A DNA stretch of 64,000 nucleotides, from contig NC_089735.1 of assembly GCF_035083965.1 (NCBI RefSeq), forward strand, positions 5,358,001 through 5,422,000, written 5' to 3'. Made by a program: the position numbers and the translations under genes. This stretch comes from Branchiostoma lanceolatum. Taxonomy: Eukaryota; Chordata; Leptocardii; Amphioxiformes; Branchiostomatidae. Below the pieces are notes generated by a model. The model did not search any database and was not told the origin of the DNA. It saw only the letters and a list, made by a program, of their open reading frames with translations. Every line of letters starts with the position of its first letter. The stretch's first letter is position 1. Of the stretch, positions 45,420 to 58,262 are shown one piece after another.

Positions 45420-48400
45420 CTACTGCTGGCACGTGTACAGTCTGGGTTTCCCCTCCACGACCACGTCTCTGCTGGGTCGGCAGGAGAGCTCCTCCTCGCA
45501 CGGGCACCTCTGGAACAGCTCGCCGGGCACCGTGCGCTTGTCGGGTCGGGTACAGGCGTCCCCTTGCGTCAGCATGGGCTTGCACACCTTGGAGAACCAG
45601 TGGCGCGCACAGCACAGCCCCTCCTGACAGTCGGACGACCTCAGGCACCGTGACCAAGCTGAACCTGAAACATACAGAACACACATGGTCAGCAACAAGT
45701 TGAACAAGAGCGGACTGAATTAAACAATATCAAACTTTCTTAACTTTACTTGAAATGTAACCCAAAAAGAAAGTAGCCTATATGAGCGACAAGAAGTAGT
45801 CGGTTCTTACCTCGCTGAAACGTTTCCTTGGTGTCCTGGAAGGTCTCTCGGCTGTCCACACTTTCAGAAGTCTCCTCCACCTCCGTCGCCTCCTCTCGTT
45901 CCTCTCCGTTGTCATGACGACGTCCCTCCAGTGCCACTCGTTCCCTGGGCCTGACGCAGATGCCGTTGAGGCAGGCGTTGCCCTTACAGCACATGGAGTC
46001 GCGGTTGCAGCGGCGGCGGAGGCGACGACACGGCAGGCAAACCTTCTCGTCTCTCCGGCCGTGACAGAACTGGTCAGCATCGCATGACTCGTCGTCAAAA
46101 CATCTCACCTGAAGAGTGGAATAAAAAGAACGACATTTGGTCAGACTAAGTGTTGAATACACATATACACACAAAAATTGACTACATTGATGTGTCATAT
46201 CTAATTCCGGCTACTTGAGAAGATATATTTGGCTGTAATGATAAAAAGATAGTCAAAAGCAAGACGTTACATCTTCCACATGACAATGATAACAGCTACC
46301 GGGCGGTCAACAAACTCTTCTTTGCAAAAGGGCGGGAAAAGGACGCAAAGCTTTGAAGTCCAGAGGTGAGAATCATCTGCTGGCGGGGTTCGATTTTCAC
46401 AGGTGTATTGTGGACTTTTCCGATCATCTGTCGAGTTTTTCACAGTTGACCCGAGAAGTATTGGCGTCTTTTTGACACAATCGGTAATTAAATCCATATA
46501 TTTGTGGAGATCTTTCTATGTGACTTTGTTGGTGTCCAATTGTCTTGGGGTATTAGCGTTTTCTGATCAAAGAATATATAGTCCCAATAACGATTGCTTG
46601 ATAAGCAATATTGTTATAACCTGCTCTGATAAAAATTGGCATCACGTAATGAGTGGATAGGATACAGAGAAAACAGACCGAAAGAAAACACATAGGCCAC
46701 GCGTTCATACCGACGGACGCTTTTCTGCACCGACATATGAACACACCAGGCGATAATGAGGCGTTCAAAGCGGTTAGTCTGAAGCCGCAAGACGCTGTAC
46801 CAGCGCCACGCGTTCACACACCCTTGTCGGGTCGTGTTGCACCTCCTTGTTAATACGCCGTGAGAACGGAGAACAAATCCTCAGCACCTCTCTAGGAAAG
46901 CCGCAACACCCCACTGTGATGACAACACCCCCTTTTTTCTCGCCCGCCAGGAAAAAAATCTCCTTCGATATTGCAGCCCTCACGCTCGCACTTCCAATGT
47001 CATTTCTACTACCAAAGGTGGGAACACAGCTCGCCGATGTGAACTCGGTAATTCTACCCGCGAAGAAAGAAGGGATTTGTGAGAGATGTAACAACTACCG
47101 ATCCTTTAAGACGGTTAAATCTTGTCACGGAAAGTCGCGAGGCTTTGAAGTGTTTCAAACAAAGACCAGGAAAGGCGTCTTCCCGGGGATCAGATTGGAT
47201 CTAACTGTCAAAACAGGCCAGGGAAACCAGTTGAAACGCTTCCGGATTTAACATTTGAGCCTGTGCGAAGTAGGGGTAAATGAAGGCGTGTGTAGCTGCG
47301 TAAAGAGAGCCTGTGACGTTTTAGGGAGGTCAGCAATTGTTGAACACATAACAATGGCCAGGGTGGCAAGGTATTATAGAAAGTCCATTGACTACGCTCT
47401 CTCACGACAAAAAAGGAGGACTAAGCGCGAACCAGGTTTAAGAAGAAAGAAGCAGTTTCACAGGGTCGTGCCAGATGAAAGAGGTTTGCCCTGTACCAAC
47501 TACCACCGGAGGTTCCGGCTTTTCTTCTTTCTGATGCTTTTCATCCCATCTTTTTTGCGGGCGACAAAAATAGCCACTGTATTTCAGAATAGAAACGTGG
47601 CTTTTCAACGTCTTTGAAGTTCCTACTCGGAACCCGTCAGAAAACGTTTCACAGTTTCGGACTAATTTCGGTCAGTACATGAGGAATTTCGCATAAAACA
47701 ACTGTCTTCGCCAAGGGCAAGGAATCACGGTTGATTTTTTACTGTTATGTGTGGAACTAGGCGCTCATTACCCTTTATATACGTGTTTGGGGCTCAATAT
47801 TGACTTCGGAAATCATCAACAAAGAGATTTGTTGTTGCTCACAATACCTGTCCATACCATAATTATACAAACTAAGACCACGGTGAGAAAGCGATGGCAC
47901 TTGTGGATTTTTTGTGAGTATTCAGCAAAAACGTACACGTATTGCACGTTTGCTTCGTACGATGTGCTTGTCACCTGAAAACTATGCAGCGAATCCGGAC
48001 GGTGACCTCACCCATGTTGCCGTTGATTATAATCATTTACAGTCTCATTAGACAAAAACTATAGTTCCCACTGACCAAATGGTCCTCCGTGTTGTGCTTG
48101 AGTCTGCACGCACTGAAGAACATCTCTGCGGCCACGTTTTGAATTTTTCAATTCAAGATACCGCGAGACACAACTGTCCAGCACTAAATATACGAATGGC
48201 TGAAATCCTAGCATGGATGCCAGACCCCCAATCTCTAAGATATCTATACGATAGGCTACTGAAATCCCAAAGGATCAAGGGTCGGCAAATTTTGTACAAG
48301 TGCACAGCATGTTTCAACAACTGCGTTTGTGTTAGGTGAACATGTTGCCAAAACAGAAACGCCGCCAGCGATAGCAGAATGGGTCTGATGTTTAGATAGA

Positions 48401-49572
48401 AACGGAAGACCTTTTCATGTCTGATGTACCGTTCGAAATAACAGCAAAGAACGTGATGACTTGGCGTATTGTCCACAAGTCCCTTTTGTAAGATCTTGTA
48501 AGGTGCGTAAAAAGCGAGTCTCGTGTGAAGCCTTTTCTGCAAGTTAAAATAAAACGTTTGAGTTTGACAACTACGCGCCCAGTTTATGTAGTAAATCAAC
48601 CCGTTGGTGGTTCTACACAACTTGTGTCCAGTATATCTTCACCTCCGAAAAGTTCAAAACGTCCGCGAAACGACCTTGGGACTCTCTGCGTTTTGCTGAT
48701 ATTAACTTCGCACTCAGGCCCCTCGGTGATTTCAACTGCCACGATGCATCACATCTTTCGCCACAGGTGCTGACGGACTAGGATTTGATCCATGAGCCAC
48801 ACGCTGTTTCCCAACACGCGGGGATAGAACCCGTGTCCGGGGGGTCACTGGTATCAGCCGGGCGACATTTGTCGGTACCCTTGTTCTACAAATTCACGGC
48901 TAAGCACCAAAAATCTCATGAATACAGGAATAAAATGAACGGCCGCAAAATGTACTCGATATTCTAACGTCGGTGCGTCCAAGCTTTGACCTCAACTACA
49001 TTAGTAAGGAATGTGACAGGTAAAATACTCTTTGTTACAAACCAAAAGCTATTTCTGACTAAATGCGTCAATAGCAGCCAAAGAAAGAATCACCCAAACT
49101 GCCAAAGCCTGTCAATGTGTAACCACGGCTGACCTCCAATGTAAAGTTTGGAGTGGCCGAATGTCAAACAAGTTTGTGGCAGTTACATCTAGCTATGGTA
49201 GGCTACCGGATCGGTTTGAACACGTGAAAACGTGTAGTAAGACTCCATATCCTCCGTCACAAGTGCCCTAGGCCTAAACGTCAGAACACGGATACAGGAA
49301 AGCCAAAAAGTAACACTTAAAGCTCGCCGATAAATAAAAACAAATAGAATAAGAAATGATTTCGAAGAACACCGAAGAATCATAACAGAACCTACCTCAA
49401 ATGTTTCTTCCTCTATCTCACGGCTGGCCTCGTTCTCCGTGGTCGTCGCGTTCCTACCGACCGTCTTGATGTGGTTGGTCGGCGACCTGACGTTGTTGCT
49501 GCCGACGACTTGTCGGACCATCACGGCGATCAAGACGGCGAGTACGGACAGCTGTAGCATGGAGATCGACAT
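45420..49572 (-). CDS. DKK1/2/4: Dickkopf-1/2/4-type Wnt antagonist (3 exons, 239 aa)
   Basis: Secreted modulator that binds LRP5/6 (and Kremen) to block canonical Wnt signalling. Minus-strand exons: 49572-49396, 46108-45811, 45664-45420; phases 0 and 1 join cleanly. Signal peptide about 1-24 (MSISMLQLSVLAVLIAVMVR). An acidic Ser/Thr-rich stretch leads to Cys-rich domain 1 (C62-C110, all ten cysteines, containing CLPCRRLRRRC and MCCKGNACLNGIC). A charged linker follows, then the colipase-fold Cys-rich domain 2 (C165-C237, ten cysteines: CLRSSDCQEGLCC, FQRCPC, LYTC). ARHWFSKVCKP keeps the His and Lys that contact LRP6 in vertebrate DKK1. Domain 2 assigns it to the 1/2/4 class and not DKK3. Length is within the 224-266 aa of vertebrate members. 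It lies upstream of, and in the same direction as, POLB's 3' end; human DKK4 also neighbours POLB. Confidence 0.96.
46109..49395 (-). other. Dkk intron 1 (3.3 kb)
   Basis: No repeat family or coding exon recognised. Donor GTAGGT and acceptor ...TTCAG are good. Near 48800-48880 the minus strand shows a B-box-like GGGTTCTATCCCC in a possible SINE relic, too weak to annotate separately. As the longest Dkk intron it is a natural place for enhancers, but no motif decides this. Confidence 0.5.
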
Positions 49573-49746
49573 CGTTGTGCTCAGTAGAGACGATCAGGTG
49601 AATAAAATAATCCAAGTCTACGGCGTGGACAAGTTTCGGGAAGATCCTTGTCGTAGAGCGGCTGACACGAGCGGAGGAGAGCGGGAGACTCGGACTGACT
49701 ATGCGAAGAACAGCACGAAGACTGACACAGCAGCGGCCAGACCGGG

Positions 49747-49754
49747 TTTAAATA
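49747..49754 (-). promoter_or_regulatory. TATA-like box of Dkk
   Basis: TATTTAAA on the minus strand (GGTATTTAAACCC), 175 bp upstream of the Dkk start codon, in a GC-richer context. It would place transcription initiation near 49720 with a 5' UTR of about 150 nt. A developmental gene with a TATA promoter is plausible; no transcript evidence. Confidence 0.5.
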
Positions 49755-52700
49755 CCAGCGCCGACCCGATACGTCAACTTGTGCGCTTTTTCATCAGAGC
49801 CGCACATGAGAGGACGGCCCGACGCTGTCAAAGATAATCTGGAATAATTTGCTTAATTACCTTGGCCAAACTTTTTGTCTGTAGTGACGGCGGGCGCCTT
49901 TGTGCGTTAATTTGCTCCCATGGTCCCCGGCGCGCGCTCAAAAGGAAAAGAAGGCGGGGCCTAATGGTAGTTATTGTTTCAGATGGGGGTTGCGGGTGTG
50001 TGTCGTGTCTACTTGTGGCACCTTCCGTGTGAAAAATTGACTGCCTTCTTTATTTATGGCGGCATTTCGCACGTCCTTGCTAAAAGTCGATAAAGTCCCC
50101 GAACTCCACCATAACTGTCCTCTTCTCTCATTGGTCTGTTCATTTTCCCGACCGTCAGGGTGTGCGTTATTGTGTACCGGCGGCATGTACAGCATTCTTT
50201 TAAGTGACAGCCACTCAATACCATTCATTTGGACTCAAAGGCACAAAAAAAATGGATTTTGTAAAGACTAGAATGGGATAGAAACAACAAAAACACTCTA
50301 CAGACGAAAAAGAAACGTGGCGCACACTTAGGAGAAGAAAAAAAGAACACAAAGAGAACATAGACGCCAAAGGTCGTCAATTTTCTTTCACTTGACGACA
50401 GTAAAAAAGTGAACTCCATGTGCTTTGTTGTAGGCTAAGACAAGACAACTATGAAATTGCAGACTAGTGTATAATCATCATTAGGACCGCAAACTCGTCG
50501 CCCCTTTGTACGCAGAAAAAAGCCAGGCCAGATCGATTGCCGTTGGCTTGTCTCCAACATAAGTGGGCGATGAGAAAATTGATACATGCATTCATTTCTT
50601 TTTCTCTGAAATTTAGCCGAACACTTTTTCCATTCCCATCGTATTTCGGCTGATTTCTGAGCACGACATATTCTTGGAAACAGAATATATAGAAATTAGT
50701 AGGGATGTCAGATTTACTCGATTTTTTTCACTCAAAGTTCATTTGAAGTGACGTGTCGGCACGGTGACTTTACACAGAACAATAGGTTCAGTCGCCCGTG
50801 TGATTGTCGCCATTTTTCTCCCCATTCGCACTGCTGTGACAGAGGTGGTCACATCGGGGTGATAATTAGGGAACGAGGCCCCTGGCGGGCTGAGAACCAC
50901 GCCGGCGGAGGCATGCGGGCAGTCATCCGGGTGGAAAGCCGCTAGCTGGCGGCACGATCGCTCCGGAACACCGAGGGAACATGGTTCAGTTTGCCGGGCC
51001 ATCTCCGACCATTCACGACAGAGGGAAGAAAATAAGCGAATTCTGTCTTAGTATTTCCTTGAAGAGAAAGGGAAGGGGATGTGCGGTTGATCGGACAGGA
51101 GGGAAAAAGGAGAGGTCGAAAACGTTCACATACATCCGTTCCTTCGACCACGAGTGTCAGACAAGTCCCAAATGTTTTTTCCTCACACCTGTCTATCAGA
51201 ACAGTTTCGTCTGTTTCCCAATGCACTGTCGTGTACGGGGCTCGCCGGACACCTGAATAATGATACCGGCGCCAGGGTAACATCAGGCCCGCCTCTAGCT
51301 GAGAAATATTCCACCCCGACTTTCTCACATACTTCCCGACAATTTCTGACCATTTTGTTACCGACGCAATCTAAAAGAATTCGACGCTTCCCTCCCTCAC
51401 CAGTACATGTGGCGATAGCGTCTGGAAAAGGGAGATTCCTTCTAGGCGTATTATTCTTCACTTCAGCCACGCGAGCTAGACTCATTAGCGTCGCTTGCTT
51501 GATTCAGAAAAACAGCTTAATGCCAGGCTTGTCAGTAAACATCTGTCGAATTCGTACTTACGACTTAGAATCGTATTCATCTTTGTTTTCTTTCTTTCTT
51601 TGCTTGTTTGTTACATTTTCCTTTGCACAACAGAAAAGCTAAATTGAGAAGAAGGCCACCCATGGTAGTGTCCTGTACGGGAGATCTGAGAACACATCAC
51701 GGACAAAAGGCTTATCGGAGAAACTGTATCAAAGTAATATGTGATTACCAGATTATCGCAGGGGTAAAAGGTGCCGACCTGTCCCAGGGGTACGGGCCGG
51801 ACAACAGGGAAGCGAGGGAAAGGCATGCGTGAAAAAAGATTCCGCCAAAAAGACCTCGGACGTAGAAAAAAGACGTGAAACCAAGCGGAACAGATGGACA
51901 CAAGGCGCCAGCAGGTCAAAAGGCTGGCTTTTATTCTCTTTTCTTCTTTCTCTTTTTACCTTTCTTTCTTTTCCTGGGTGTTCAGGTAGAGGTGTGTCCG
52001 GCCCTAAGTAACGCACGTTTCACATGACGTCAACCTTGGACATGGACCGGCTATAAAAAGACATTGAAAGTTGACAGTTACGGGCGCGGCGGCCGCGTAT
52101 GTACTTGAACCGTACAACTTAAAGGTCATCGATGAAACAGCAAGCAGGTCCTCTTTTCTTACGATACATCTTTAATTCTTTGCTGTAAGGTTCCAAAAAA
52201 TGCATTGTCTAGCCTATCTTCAAAGATTCTCATGATACGATTTTCTTTGTGAAAATCACCTGTACATGTGCCAATCATCTTATTCAGATCATATAAAATC
52301 ACGCCATGAAAACCAGTATCTAATGTCTCCCTGCCGCTGGCTTTGTTTTTACTGAACTGGAACCCTCCACGGGAGTTAAGTTATGAAAAGTGAAACTCTT
52401 TTGGAGATTTGATGAATCAAAACAAACAAAACCCTAGATCGCCTCAAGGCTTATCCTTGACTGACAGGACAATCGGACTGTTTATTGCGAAGTAATCAAC
52501 AAATACGAATCACTTTGACGTAATTGGCGCACTCAAGATTTACCTTTCAATCTACCGCACAAAGGATTCGTCAAAATAAAGCGAACCAATTGTCACTCAA
52601 TAGAATAAACGTCTCAATCGTTCTGTCTTTTGTTGAGAGATATCAAAGGCTCTTTTTGATTGGCTTGTTTATCACACAAACGCAACAGTTGGTGGTAAAC

Positions 52701-53844
52701 AATGGCCATATGTTGTATTAGGTACTTGACTCGAGTGCAACTGGAACGTTGCAGAAAGTTACAAGTACATTTCAACACTGTAGTGTCAAACTCTACGGCA
52801 CGGACTGGGAAGGATGGCGCGCGCGTGTCTGTGTTTGTGATGGGAGAAGAAAAGACTACCGCCGAATTTACATGCCAGTGGTCCTATGTTCAACTCCCTT
52901 TGTTTATCTTACAGGTCGAAACAAATATTTAAAAGAAATAAATATCATCGGCTAGAAATCTGGCAATATTTGCAGGATAAACGAGTAGTTCACTAACTAA
53001 ATACAGCAACTAATGAATTAACGAATTGATCAATTTTTTCATGTGACGTGTTACATATTATACATGCCAGCCGCCATGCATGGTTGGGAGGGCCTTTCAC
53101 ATTTGTCCCACGATATGCTTACGTCATATCCAGGACATTCTGGGGACCGCCGTGGACATACAGTACAAACATAAGTTGTCTTGTGTTGGGAAATGTTGTC
53201 GTATATCATTTTCGACGATCGACACTCTCATTGGAAAATCCTACAACAAAACAAAAACCCGTACAAGGAATAATTGTTGTAATTATTCTCTCTAACGGAC
53301 TAACTGTAAGACGGGCTGTACGAAAACGTCTTGGGATTTTCTTACATCTATCTACTTGAGGATTAATAAGGATGGTTACAAGAATGTTCTGTCGCTTCAA
53401 ACTTTACTCAAGGCGAAACCCGTATATGTAGCGTCTTTCACTTAACATTTGTACTAAGGTGCAGTTTACATTTTTACATAGTTTACGTCACTCCTTCTTC
53501 CCTCGCCATAGGCAATACACCTGCAAACATTCGGGAACGCCACAGCAGTGACTTCACCGATTACGGCAGATAAAACACAACAGCTTGGCTTTTGTGGCCA
53601 TTTATGCGCGGAGGAGAACAAACAAGAGGCTAATAATTTCTAACAATGACCCGTTCACGTCACCTTGGGGTGTTTATGGAGGAATGACAGTAACACCTGT
53701 GCGTGGTGTGCGGTGGAAAACCGTGGGACACGGGAGGAGAGACACAGGTGTGTTCTCAACTTCTCATCAACACAAAAATGCACCAACACTACCGAGGAAA
53801 ATTACTCAGGAATCCTACTCGTCTTTCGACACTCGACCTTGTTG

Positions 53845-53905
53845 AAAAGCGGCCTTATGGCCGAGCAAGCTGTCGAGGTGAAATAAAGGATTTGACTTGA
53901 CTGGA
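53845..53905 (+). mobile_element. Possible retrotransposon 3' terminus
   Basis: GAAAAGCGGCCTTATGGCCGA and GTGAAATAAAGGATTTGACTTGACT has the layout of a non-LTR element end: a small hairpin (GCGGCCTTATGGCCG), AATAAA, then a short tandem TTGACT tail. No coding part was identified upstream. Confidence 0.4.
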
Positions 53906-55799
53906 CCGTTTCAGGTTGTAGAAGTTTGCTTTCATGATGAATTCGAAAGGATGATGATAGAACAATGTATTGGTATTTCTCAAGTTGAGAGATATACTTG
54001 AGTGTCAAGTCAAATTGACAAACCATCCATACCCGTAACTACATTTTAAAGTCAAATAATTGAGTATATATACTAATACAGGAACTTCATTCAAAAGGCG
54101 AGACCAAATCATCACTACGACATTGTTGTTGCCATACATTGTACACTGTACTATTGTCGAGCAATAAAGTTCGTTCGTAGTACTTCGTACACTTTAGTGC
54201 CATGAAATGAGTAGGTGAAGTTCAAAAGGTCACGACAGTACCCCTTGTAACCTGTAATAGATGACACAAATATTGCCGCACCACGTCAGCTTATCGCTGT
54301 ACCAGATCGGTGAGGTCATAGGGATGGAGTGTTGAATATGTACAGTTTGCCCTTGCCGCTCGGAAATGGTCTTTATTTGGGTAAATGAACATGAGATAAG
54401 AATCGCGGGCCTGTCCTCGCTATGAGGATAAATGGTGATGACAACTGTGTAATGGAATGTAGGAAAACATTGAACGTTTGTTGGATGCCACGATGTTGGT
54501 CGGTCGAACATGGCAGAGTTAGTTTAAACTTGCATGTGTATAATGTGTTGAAACGTCATTTAACGTTATCAATCATCATTCAAACTCATAGACCATGCTT
54601 TAAAGTTTAAAATGACCTGGGTTCCCTTTGATTCAGAAGCATTAAGAAGATAATAAAGTTGAGCCGAGGTCAAATCAAGTTTCTCTCATATTCAAAAACA
54701 TATCATTTAAATGAAAGAAATGATGTCGCTTTATTGCTTGACTTTGATGGACATGTTTTTCAGCAAAATGAAATCATTACTTTTAAGAAAAAAGTGATGA
54801 TGATCAGAGGATTCATATATATATATATGAATATATGTGAATAATTCAAAAGATTGAACACAAGGCAGGGATTCTCGTCCTCTTTTGCTCATACTCTCTA
54901 TTTCAGTTATGTTCAAAGTGCGGAGAAAACTCATCATAACTGAGGGTACTACGAACACATAGAGCTCAGCTTTGTTTACGTTATGAATCATAAGTAAACA
55001 CAGCGGGGCTCTAGGTGTTCGCAGCACCCTTAGAAACCCTATCCCCAGCTCTATCTCCCCTACTTCTCCGGAAACTGCAGACGTGGGTTGTGTGATCCCT
55101 CACTTTGATCCACCTGCAGCGTGATTCACAGCCCGGGCCTGCGCGGCTGGTCCGCCATTCACACCGGCTTTACCCGGCTTAGGCCGCCAAAACTTTCAAC
55201 AAAACGCGTGCGTCAGTGGATCGGCCGCCGGTGGTTTGTTGATGCACGGCTCGCTTGTGGCGGCGTTCTGGCGTGAAGAAACAAATTTGTGCAGGCTCTG
55301 GACAGGAAATGAGAGGGTGAAGAGTTCACGGGTCCGTCCTGCTGACCAGACCAAACACCTTAGGAAAATATGGGTCCGACAACCTTTCTTGTTTTCGTCC
55401 GTTCACATCAATTTGATTGTTCGCGGTAAAATGTCATGATAAGTAGGCAGTAATCACTGTATTTCAGATCGGTAGAACCAACTAACCAACAACGAAATCA
55501 ATTTAGTCAATCAATCAATCAAGCAATCAATCGATCTAACAAGTATCATTCACATCTGTAACAGAATCAAAGAAAATTAAGTCACAAATTTGAAGGGCGG
55601 ATTCATGACATTTGAAGAAACCATTCAACTTGTCATGACATGAAAGTGTCTAAAGCTAGATTGGAAATAAAACATTATATCATAACCTTTCATAGACAAT
55701 AAAAAAGAAAGTGGCCCTAAGCTGTGCAGATAATTCTATGCCAGAACTAAGAAACAAAAATCTGACAAGAGCTTTTCGATGACTCGTTGAAAGAAAAAC

Positions 55800-56060
55800 C
55801 GTTCTGTGGCGTCGAGTGGCTAGGCTAGAGAACTCGAGATCTAGAGTTCATGTGTTTGATTCCTTGCATTTCTGGCTATACGTTGTGTCCTTGGGAAAGG
55901 CACTTAACACGACTTTACTCACTCCACCTAGGTGTAAAATGGTACCTGATATCGGTTGGCGAGGTAAATAAGCGTCGCCTTCCAAAACCTTGCCCTAGAG
56001 GCCTAAACACAAACCACTGCCTCAAAAAGACTATGCTATGGGACTACATTAACCGTAAAA
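55800..56060 (+). mobile_element. tRNA-derived SINE, family 1 (most complete copy)
   Basis: A-box-like GAGTGGCTAGGCTAG, a B box GTGTTTGATTCC, then GTTGTGTCCTTGGGAAAGGCACTTAACACGAC, ACTCACTCCACCTAGGTGTAAAATGG-TACCTGATATCGGTTGGCGAGG, and an A-rich 3' end (AAAAAAAGAAAC). It serves as the reference for the copies at 2735 and 8885. Confidence 0.72.
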
Positions 56061-56639
56061 AAAAGAAACAGAAGCAAACCAAACGTTACATCCTCATCAT
56101 CATCCTCCGGTTCGTTACACTCATAAACACCTGTTTCCCTTACAATCCTCCAGAGGGCGTTGTGCGATGCAGCTTGTGTAAATCACTGTCAACCGGGGAA
56201 GGTTAGAGAGCTAGAAAACATTCGCGGGATGATTGGGTTGGCACCTCTTCAAAGAAAGGACGGTTCCTGAGCGTCGAGATAGGCGGGTCAAGCCTGAGTC
56301 ACTCCACAGAACTTTTAATCGGTTGTCTTGTTCCGAAACCACAGTCATTTTCACCACAATAAATCCTGCAAATGAGGAGTAATTACGGTAAATGGGAGGA
56401 TGATGTGGCGACTGTGGCCAGATGAAGGGGACAGGAAAGACGGCTGTATTAACGGTAAGTGGGGCTCGGACGTCCGGTAACATGCCTGCCGTATTGACAG
56501 GGACAGAGCAGATGTGGCGTTCTCGGAAATGATAATCCACGCTTCCAAAGGAGAGACAATTGGAGATAGAACTAGATGGAGAGAGATGGGGAACACAAGG
56601 AAAAATTTGTGTGATATTTGACTCATGCTTTTCAGTCAA

Positions 56640-56885
56640 CACTGCCCCTCTAAGTCTTTGTAGGTCAACTGGTAGCAGCCTCAAAGTTGAGCTCCTGGTT
56701 TCACTTAGTTCTAACCAGTTGCAGGAAACCCCAGTTTAATCCTGGGCAGGACATCTCGGTTGGGACTGCACCCGTTTTTTGGTAGGGATGTAAAAGGGGG
56801 GTCCTGTGTTTGAGTAGGTGCCAGTTAAAGGGAAGGGGCTATGTCCCACTAGCCACTACAACTAAGTTGAAACAAACGAACAAAC
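56640..56885 (+). mobile_element. tRNA-derived SINE, family 2
   Basis: GTAGGTCAACTGGTAGCAGCCTC (A box), GAGCTCCTGGTTTC, CCCCAGTTTAATCCTGGGCAGGACATCTCGGTTGGGACTGCACCC, GGGATGTAAAAGGGGGGTCCTGTGTTTGAG, then GGGAAGGGGCTA and AACAAACGAAC. These are the same blocks as at 59568, 61572 and 62020. Confidence 0.8.
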
Positions 56886-57179
56886 AGACGAAGATGATGA
56901 TGCAAACAGTTGTAGATGTTAGAGTGTATAACGAAGTCGCACAGGTGAAGGGAGCCAGAAAGTTATACTTAGTCTTAAATTTGTCCTAAGATGGAAATCG
57001 ATGCCTAAGCAGAAACACTTGTACTAGTACTGAATAGGGGAGAGGCACAAAACTTAAGAAGAAATAACAAAAAAAACAAGTGGGAGGTTTCCCATGTATT
57101 CTACGTCGTATCCTTGACAGTTGGATTAATTCACATGGAAGATACAAAGGTTAACTTGAATAACAACTATAAATGTGAC

Positions 57180-57213
57180 CAAGGAGGTTTTATATATATA
57201 TAAAACCTCCTTG
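57180..57213. other. Perfect 34-bp palindrome
   Basis: CAAGGAGGTTTTATATA followed directly by its exact reverse complement, with no spacer. It has direct TGTGAC repeats on both sides (57175 and 57215). It could extrude a cruciform or be the fused ends of a foldback element. Confidence 0.9.
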
Positions 57214-58262
57214 ATGTGACATATTGAAGAGATAGAAGCATGATTTTCCTCAGTGCAGTAAGCATTGAATATGACTTGAATTATGCATACTCCCAATTTG
57301 GTACTGTCAACAGTAAGCAATAAAAGTTTGGCAATACATGTACCAATCTGAGGAATCTCTACAGTGCACACTTAAAAATGCCAATGATTCTACCACATAA
57401 AACAAGGCAGCTGTTCAGTGTCATTTGTTCAGAGGTTCCGCCTTGCTTCCTGAAACAGATATACACAGAAGTGTAATGTTAAAGTTACAGGCCAGCTGTG
57501 ATAAGGTAGATTAAAAAACACCAAAGACTGCCAACTTTTGTTTAAGCTACAAGCAAGACTTTCTTTTACCTTGTGTGAACATTGGACTTGATTGCTTTAT
57601 AAATCATACAATATGAGATAGCTGTCTGACCAAGAGTGCATCTCACTAACGTTACATGTACAGTATTATCATCCTTCTGCTTGCTTATCTACTCCATACA
57701 CACAATGTATCAAACAGTAATGGCAGTTGAGGAAAATATGTCAAGGGGTTGTCTTTCTTTTCTTGCATCACTAAAGAAATTAAAGACTTGTTTTGGGGTT
57801 TGCAGACTTCCATAAATCTTAAATACAATGATGTACCACAGATTTTCTAAAAAATACATTATAAATGTTGCAATACATGTGCTTCACAATTTCTCTGCTT
57901 GTATCTATCATGATAGTGAAAGACTATTATTACCCTAATGATGCTAAAGAAGACCTAGTTGCTTCATGTTCAACTTTATGGTTATCTTTGGAAGAAATTC
58001 ATGAAGAAAGAGTGTTGAAATCTATGTAGGAATTTCCAGTAAAGCATGATTGATATGTACTAAAACATAAGTTTCAACAACATTTTTAGATACATGAGCA
58101 CATCTGTTAGATTAACCTTTCCATACAGAAGACGGTACAACTGCACAGAATACCAGTCAATGTTCAAAACTATCACCCCTTTTTAACAGTAGAAAAGTCA
58201 AAATTCAGTGAGAGACTGGATGCTACCACCAAGATGCAGGGGTGTTAAGTGACGATTGGTTA

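Larger units (their letters stand above)
49755..58262. other. Long gene-free region upstream of Dkk and downstream of POLB
   Basis: No coding gene recognised. The notable content is a GC-rich patch (about 50740-51330) with overlapping open frames on both strands and no domain, a retroelement tail near 53845-53905, another GC-rich patch at 55060-55330, SINEs at 55800-56060 and 56640-56885, and a perfect 34-bp palindrome (57180-57213). The part nearest POLB (57300-58262) probably includes its 3' UTR. Dkk regulatory elements are likely here but not identifiable by eye. Confidence 0.5.

Noticed and set aside
45397-45703. Plus-strand open frames over the last Dkk exon
   Set aside because: Antisense shadows of a 20-cysteine conserved protein encoded on the minus strand.
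48780-48880. Minus-strand SINE with GGGTTCTATCCCC in Dkk intron 1
   Set aside because: Only a B-box-like word with no second copy in the window; too weak to annotate.
49439-49837. 132-codon plus-strand frame across the Dkk start
   Set aside because: Antisense to the Dkk signal-peptide exon and promoter; no independent support.
57361-57449. Possible extra minus-strand terminal exon (acceptor CTGTTTCAG at about 57450, then a frame starting KQGGTSEQMTL)
   Set aside because: POLB already ends with a conserved C-terminus at 58263, and no upstream exon of matching phase or recognised family was found.
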